A stretch of 64,000 nucleotides of DNA from Malus domestica. Lineage: Eukaryota; Streptophyta; Magnoliopsida; Rosales; Rosaceae. The stretch is from positions 40,621,501 to 40,685,500 of the forward strand of contig NC_091670.1 in the NCBI RefSeq assembly GCF_042453785.1. Direction: 5' to 3'. The notes beneath the pieces are model-generated. The model had not been told where the DNA came from, did no database searches, and worked only from the letters and a program-made list of their open reading frames with translations. Made by a program: the position numbers and the translations under genes. Positions 58,447 to 64,000 of this stretch are shown in pieces. Position 1 is the stretch's first letter. Each line of letters begins with the position of its first letter.

Positions 58447-59343
58447 ATGGAAGAAAATGCGAGTCTCATCATCTGGGAATTCAATATCTTAACTTCCATT
58501 CCAAACTTGCAAATTTCTGAAACCATGACGAACTTTTGCGCTTCGATCTCCTCAAGTCCTCTGTTTTCCAGCATTGTCGCTCTCTATGCTCTGATCCTCC
58601 TCTACCTCCCGAACCATTTCCTCCGAATCGTTTTATCACCGGTCCTGATCATCACCGGAATTCTCCTACTCACGATTCTCCGTATCGGCGCGATTCAGAG
58701 GATTGAAACGGAAGACGATGAACGCAAACAAATGGAAACCAATCGCTCTCTGCTCGAAGGCGGAGAAAACAGGGGAAGCAGCAATGGAGTCCAAGAACAA
58801 ATCCCAAGTTTGCAAGGCGACCAAGAACACAGATTTTTCGACAACCAATCCGAAACAGACTCCGAAAGCGAAGCGGGTTTCGACCCGAACCCGTGTTTCG
58901 AAGACTTGTTCGTTGAGTGGAACCTGAAGGCGCCATTGGAGGTCATTTATGAAGAGTACGAAGGTGAAGAAAATGAGGTGGATCCGAATGAAAACGACCC
59001 GGATTCGAATCGAATGGAAGGAAACCAAGTTCTGGGTCTTGATAAGCACCCTTCGTTGTCGCTGTATTACCCGGAGTCGGACTCGGATAGCTCTTCGGAC
59101 GGCCGGTTTTCGGTGACTGGAGTGTGGGACTCGCCGGAGGCGATGTGTTTCCGGTGGGAGGAGGATAGAGAAGGGTTGATAGAGATTGCTCTGGACGGCA
59201 ATTCAAAGCGAGGCAGCTTGGATTTTCGGGTTGATCACGATCACGAGGAAGAAAATTTGATAGAGATTGATATATCTCCGACGAGAAGCAATGAATTTTG
59301 CGCCGAGAAATGGCAGTTCTCCGGCGATCTTAGGTTCAGCTAA
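58447..59343 (+). CDS. Single-exon acidic membrane protein, function unknown
   Basis: An uninterrupted frame runs from the ATG at 58447 (298 aa) to TAA at 59343; an in-frame ATG at 58525 (272 aa, MTNFCASISSSP) is an equally likely start. Two hydrophobic segments follow the second ATG (ALYALILLYLP and FLRIVLSPVLIITGILLLTIL), suggesting an N-terminal hairpin anchor. The remaining about 200 residues are soluble and strongly acidic, rich in Glu, Asp and Ser, with a SDSDSSSDGRFS block and a conserved-looking GVWDSPEAMCFRWEE motif. Codon use is GC-richer than the flanks and there is a pyrimidine-rich leader, supporting a real gene. I recognise no named family; probably a plant-specific transmembrane protein. 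Confidence 0.75.
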   Translation: MEENASLIIWEFNILTSIPNLQISETMTNFCASISSSPLFSSIVALYALILLYLPNHFLRIVLSPVLIITGILLLTILRIGAIQRIETEDDERKQMETNRSLLEGGENRGSSNGVQEQIPSLQGDQEHRFFDNQSETDSESEAGFDPNPCFEDLFVEWNLKAPLEVIYEEYEGEENEVDPNENDPDSNRMEGNQVLGLDKHPSLSLYYPESDSDSSSDGRFSVTGVWDSPEAMCFRWEEDREGLIEIALDGNSKRGSLDFRVDHDHEEENLIEIDISPTRSNEFCAEKWQFSGDLRFS

Positions 59344-60164
59344 TGTTGGATTGGTTATGAGATTAATATCAATACAAGATGGATTATGTTCTCTTCTTTT
59401 ATTCGAGCGATATCAACACTAAATTAATTTAAATTAACAGAATAATAATCCAAACGTAAATGTTAAATGGAGATTGTGAAAATTGGAGTGTTGTGAAATG
59501 CTTAACGGTAATTTTTTTATGAATTTTCTATCATTTTACAGCTTAACGTTAATTTTTATATTAACATCATAAATTATTATGCTAAAAATAAAAATAAATC
59601 GATAAAGAATATGTAAAGAATTTTACTTTTAAAATAGGCTCCAAAACATTTTACGTGGAATGTTTTGGGATGTTGGGATTTTGGGGCGCTGAAATGTTTG
59701 TGTAATGGTTTACCGTTGTATATTACCAAGGTTAAAATGTTTAGTTGGAGTGTCTAATATGCCCCTAGCCCAATACCATTTTTTTACTTTCGGATAAGAT
59801 GAATGACTTTGATTGGAGAGGTTTGAGGGACACGTGGAGGCTAGTGTGGTGTGGTGGGATTTGAACTTGTGGTCCATACTCCACAGTGCACTTGAAAAGG
59901 GGGGAGGGGCAGAGTCCATGGTGCATGTACACAAACATTGGGATGGAATTGATAAGATATAATTTTGATGTATAAGAGGGGAGGGGGGGGGGACAATCTC
60001 ACATTAAGATGGTGATTAATTTTGATGTTTGTTGCCTTATGCTTAATGACAAGAAAAATTATTATGCGATACTGAAATAAATTTGTTCGTATTATAAGAC
60101 AGAAGCACTAGGTAAAAGGAGTAGAGAAAAATCTGTGAAGATTAGGAGAAAAATCTGTGAAGAC

Positions 60165-60267
60165 TTGGTGCAAAATCAAGCATAGTGATATTTTAGGATT
60201 TATACGGCTGATCTCACTTAATAAGGTAAAAATTTGTTGTTATTATTGTTGTTGTTGTTGTTGTTGT
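60165..60267 (+). mobile_element. Diverged RTE LINE tail
   Basis: The stretch resembles the LINE 3' UTR at 130-195 (TTTAGGATTTATACGGCTGA vs TCTAGGATTCATATAGCCGA) and ends in an interrupted (GTT)n tail at 60234-60267. Much older than the other copies. Confidence 0.6.
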
Positions 60268-60584
60268 ATAACATGTAAACAGGTTATGAACATTGTGCCA
60301 TGATCCTCGCCATTCATTTATAGTGTAACTTGTGTTAGTTCTGTTACAGCATATGTTCCTAAAATTAGGATTTCGAAATTTTACAGATTTAGTATGAAAA
60401 ATGTGGGGACAATCTCACATTAATATAATTTTCAATTTAGATTTTAACAGTCAATTATTATATGGTACTAAAGCACTACAATACATACGAAGTTTATTAA
60501 TACCATATAAAAAGAGCATGAGTTCACATTAGAATTGTAGCTAGTATTCTTGAACCCTAGCTAGCAGTGCATGCTATTGAAGAA

Positions 60585-60805
60585 GGAAGAGGATCCTCTC
60601 CAGATCCACTTTGTGGGGATCGTAGGGATCCTCACATCCTAGTCGTTTATCGTACATCGTGCAAATCAAGGATTTCAATGCCACCTTCCTTCATAAACAA
60701 GAATTAAGTATCATATGATTTCTGACTGCACAATATACAATCAATAATTAAGATGTGAGAATCTTTAAAATCTCTATAAAGTGGATTAGGATGAAATCCA
60801 ATTCC
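60585..60805. mobile_element. Mutator-like MITE, copy 2
   Basis: It starts GGAAGAGGATCCTCTCCAGA and ends in an imperfect inverted terminus (reverse GGAATTGGATTTCATCCTAA), with exact 9-bp duplications ATTGAAGAA at 60576-60584 and 60806-60814. Related to 55640-55882 by its left end. Confidence 0.8.
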
Positions 60806-61137
60806 ATTGAAGAACATCGAGACAGATCGTGTGCAGTGTGCCCCATATGATTTGCACTGTTTATAATAAGGTCGACCTGCTGTTGAGCTCAGATGTCAGC
60901 TCATGGCATTGTCTGCATGCTAACTTGTCAAACCGCATGACTTGCAATTGCTGTATCAGTCATCTTTAAATCTATGGCCCTAGCTAGCTCTGTAGGTTAT
61001 ATAATGCATGAGTTCCTTCGTTCAAATTACGTGATGAGTGCTGTACTGTTGTATATTTTTTTCACTGGAGTCTTTCGTCGTATGTTTCACTGGAGTCTTT
61101 CGTCGTATGTGATGTCAAATAGGATGATGGGTTTGAC

Positions 61138-61526
61138 TGGCCTGACATTTTGGACCCAATCCGTTAATTCGATCCGACCCAACCCGTTAATATTTGTATT
61201 TAGATGGATGCTTAACGGGTCGGGTCGCTAACGGGTGAATCCGTTAACAACCCATTAAATAACGGGTCACTTTGGGTCAACCTGTTAGAGCGTTAGCACT
61301 CGTTAGTTGAGGATATTTTAGTAATTTTAGTAAAGTCTTAATAACAAAAAATAAACTTTATGCAAAAGAAAAAATAATAATAATTGTTAACGGGTGATAA
61401 CGGGTGAAACGGGTGACCCGTTAGCTTAAAGGATCGGGTTCGAGTGACCCGTTAGCTTAACGGGTTGGGTTCGGATTATCCGTTAATTTAACGGGTCAGG
61501 TTGAACCCGACCCGTTTACAGGTCTA
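61138..61526. mobile_element. hAT-like element rich in ACGGGT motifs
   Basis: Bounded by exact 8-bp duplications GGTTTGAC (61130-61137, 61527-61534), the hAT signature. Termini TGGCCTGACA and (reverse) TAGACCTGTA are imperfect inverted repeats. The interior has many sub-terminal AACGGGT/ACCCGTT motifs in both orientations. No transposase. Confidence 0.75.
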
Positions 61527-62347
61527 GGTTTGACTATGTATTCGAATCCTCTTCAGATCGGTTTCCTTTATTTTTGTGATATTTTTTCCAAACTTTATCT
61601 AAGAACTACTGTCACAAGAAACGTCTAAAATTTAGAATACGGTATAATCATGGATACGGAATTTTGGTAATAGATTATCACCTAATATTAATACATTTGT
61701 AGCAAAAAAAAAAAATACAAGTAGATTGGTAATGTCAAAAAAAGAGACTTGGACCTAATACATTGATTGATGGTGGTGCAGCAAATTTGGAGGATGGACC
61801 TGCCTCACAACAAAGTACATAATATGGCTCAGCTTAGGATTTTCCACGTTGTTTTAGAGTGTCGGATATTCAAAATTTTTAAACTGTTAAATCTTTGATC
61901 AAAGTACAAAAATTATGATTTGACTAGTAAAACGTTGTACTTGCAATATTCCTGTCGTTTTCCAACTAGCAAGTGATACTATTTGAGTAAGGTGCTTCTT
62001 GGATTATGATAGCAAATCACTACCGTTTAGTTTATTGGAATTTTATTTTCCCATGACCAAATTACAGATTGTGCGTGTGTTTTGAGTAAATTGGACTTCA
62101 TTTGGGCCCAGAACTGATCCAGTTGGGCCTCTTCAAATAGAAAGTGGGCTTATGACAGGCTTAAGTAGTATTTGGAATATCGATATGTACATTTGTGAAA
62201 ATATCATTGGGATACATCGATATCGATATTGGTTGCCTTCGATATGAATGATGAAAATCTAAAATGAAACTTTAGGGAATGTCAAACATTGGTTTGGACG
62301 AAATATAAGAGTTTCTCCGATATTTAACCGATATATTATATGAAAAA

Positions 62348-62507
62348 AATCTTAGTAAAACTAATGAAAATGACTTGAAAACTTTGAATTTTAACGATAA
62401 AGACAAAATCAAGAATAAAGTGAATGGTACCATGATTGACTTTTTAGTGTAAACATATGTTTTTTCGTTAAAATAAACAATACCAGAAGTTTTTTATTAA
62501 AATTCCC
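62348..62507 (+). repeat. AT-rich dispersed repeat, copy 3
   Basis: Same family as 23941-24098 and 43253-43408; shares ACCATGATTGACTTTTTAGT and TTTTTCGTTAAA blocks. Confidence 0.7.
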
Positions 62508-62903
62508 AAAAATCTTCCATATAACATTTTATCATTAGCACGAGACATTATAGTAGGTGGCATTATATTATGAAGTTGGCCGGTATGGCAAGGAAATCAA
62601 GGGAAAAGGGAATGGTTTGATGAAAGCACACTCTTTCATGCGCTTGACATGTACGAGTATTATATAAAGGTTGGCAAGTCACATGCCTTTTGAGCGACGT
62701 GAACTATCACATGCAAATTTGGGTGGAACAACCTGTCCCAACAAATTTTAAAGCTTTATGCTCATTTCATTTGACACATTAATTTATTTTTTTGTAAGCA
62801 AACGTCGTAATCTTGCTTGCAAGAGTTTCTTAAAAAAATACGCAAGCCAAAGAATTAGGATTAGTTTAAAAGTGCTTTTGCATTTCTCTTGCTTTATTTT
62901 GTT

Positions 62904-63361
62904 GAGAAAATTGTAGCAATGTTCTATTGACTAAAATTTAATTCGAGCAATGAATTCCTCAACTAAAAATTCATGATCATTAATTCCTTAATTCATCAAA
63001 ACGTGTAGCAATGATTATTTTCCTCAACTTCGTTAAAATTTCGGTTAAAATGAGTACGTGCCACTCATGTGAGGTTAGAATCAAGAGGAAAATATGAAAA
63101 ACTAAATGAACAAGTTGTAGGAATGATCCCTTAACTTTAATCAAATTGGAGAAATAGTCCCTCAACTTTAATCCAATTGGAGCAATGATCCCTCAACTTT
63201 AATCCAATTGGAGAAATGGCTCCTCAACTTTAATCTAATTGTAGCAATGATTCTTCCAACACGACTTGATTTGAAGAAAGTTATGATGAATAGTCATGAA
63301 TTTTTAGTAGAAAAACTATTGTTCTAATTAAATTAAAATTGTAGACCATTACTACAATTTC
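62904..63361. mobile_element. Inverted-repeat element carrying 4 x 31-bp repeats
   Basis: Termini GAGAAAATTGTAGCAATG and (reverse) GGAAATTGTAGTAATGG are inverted repeats. Flanks carry an identical CTTTATTTTGTT at 62892-62903 and 63362-63373, consistent with a 9-12 bp target duplication. Inside, four 31-bp units with CCCTCAACTTTAATCCAATT lie at 63123-63246. Confidence 0.65.
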
Positions 63362-64000
63362 CTTTATTTTGTTTGACCAACTTATTTGTTGAGATAACAA
63401 GACAAATGCAAGACGTCTCGGAAACTACAGAGCATGTTCCATAAAATGTCTTCGGTCTATTTCTCGAGATTAGTCTACCAAAGGCCACAAAATAATAAAA
63501 TTTCACCAAAGCAAATAATAAATAAATAAATAAACTCGATATTTAGTAAGCATCAATAAAAACTAAAAAATAGTCAAAGATTTGGTGTTATTCCGCTGAT
63601 TCCGGGGCCGCATGCTAACTTACTCTTGACGGGAAATTTTTTATTATGACAGGAACACGAGTGGTACACTACGTATTTTTATGTAAACGATATGAAATTT
63701 TATTTTTTAAAGTTATTAACTTTTCAATACATATATCCTAACATTTGTATAATGAAACGTGATGTACTACATCATGTACCGGTAGGAATGGTTCTTCAAC
63801 TTCAATCTTGTGGCATGTGATGATGTCAATGGGGTCCTTTTCCTTGTATCAAGATTTTTTTCGAGTTTTTGTGCTCGATGGTCAAAAATTAAGAGTTTCA
63901 AGTTGTTGAAGAGAGAGAGATTCGAATTTTTGATTCGTTGAGATATGTCATTAAAATGAGCTAATAAGAATCGCATAAAACCCAAAAATAGAAAAATTAT

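Larger units (their letters stand above)
59344..64000. other. Intergenic, MITE-rich, no supported gene
   Basis: It contains a LINE tail (60165-60267), a second Mutator-like MITE (60585-60805), a hAT-like element (61138-61526), an AT-rich repeat copy (62348-62507) and an inverted-repeat element with internal tandem repeats (62904-63361). ORFs at 60974-61231, 62980-63165 and 63767-63985 overlap repeats or are low complexity. Confidence 0.45.

Noticed and set aside
60974-61231. 85-aa ORF near the hAT-like element
   Set aside because: It runs into the repeat at 61138 and shows no conserved motif or gene structure.

Overview
This is nuclear DNA from a flowering plant. It has GT-AG introns, TATA-driven LTR retrotransposons, RTE-type LINEs, abundant MITEs and plant-specific gene families. 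Gene and repeat content point to a woody rosid, most likely apple or pear (Malus/Pyrus, Rosaceae); that is recall of family resemblance and was not searched. A core of the window matches my memory of the Arabidopsis block At4g21510-At4g21540: F-box FBS2, WRAP53/TCAB1-type WD40 protein, APC4 and sphingosine kinase.

Layout. 1-1522: 5' part of a sphingosine kinase gene (minus strand) with a 2-bp frameshift and a LINE 3' end in its fourth intron. 2627-5896: NOL12/Rrp17-type nucleolar protein gene (plus) with a 1.15-kb solo LTR in intron 2. 7583-10843: complete calmodulin-binding CBP60 gene (plus, 8 exons). 11418-23925: complete 12.5-kb Ty3/gypsy (Tat-type) element with paired 516-bp LTRs, TSD AACTC, a decayed gag-pol, a long repeat-rich 3' region and an ORF antisense to the element. 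25043-38064: complete APC4 gene (minus, 19 exons, 776 aa). Its intron 7 is swollen to about 8 kb by a LINE/gypsy/LINE composite flanked by one 12-bp target duplication. 38340-38411: tRNA-Asp(GTC) in the APC4/TCAB1 intergenic promoter. 38641-42733: TCAB1-like WD40 gene (plus, 14 exons). 44444-46524: F-box/LRR gene. 50329-51174: FBS-type F-box gene with a G-box-rich promoter. 58447-59343: single-exon acidic membrane protein of unknown function. The remaining DNA is AT-rich intergenic sequence holding Tourist-, Mutator- and hAT-like MITEs, solo LTRs and microsatellites.

The host genes are mainly housekeeping or regulatory: ribosome biogenesis, ubiquitin-mediated cell-cycle control, RNP trafficking and calcium or stress signalling. 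They are not an operon or pathway. The less usual material is in the transposable elements: a coiled-coil ORF antisense to the gypsy element, preserved intact in a second rearranged copy, and the composite LINE insertion in APC4, which looks like a read-through (3' transduction) or template-switch product.
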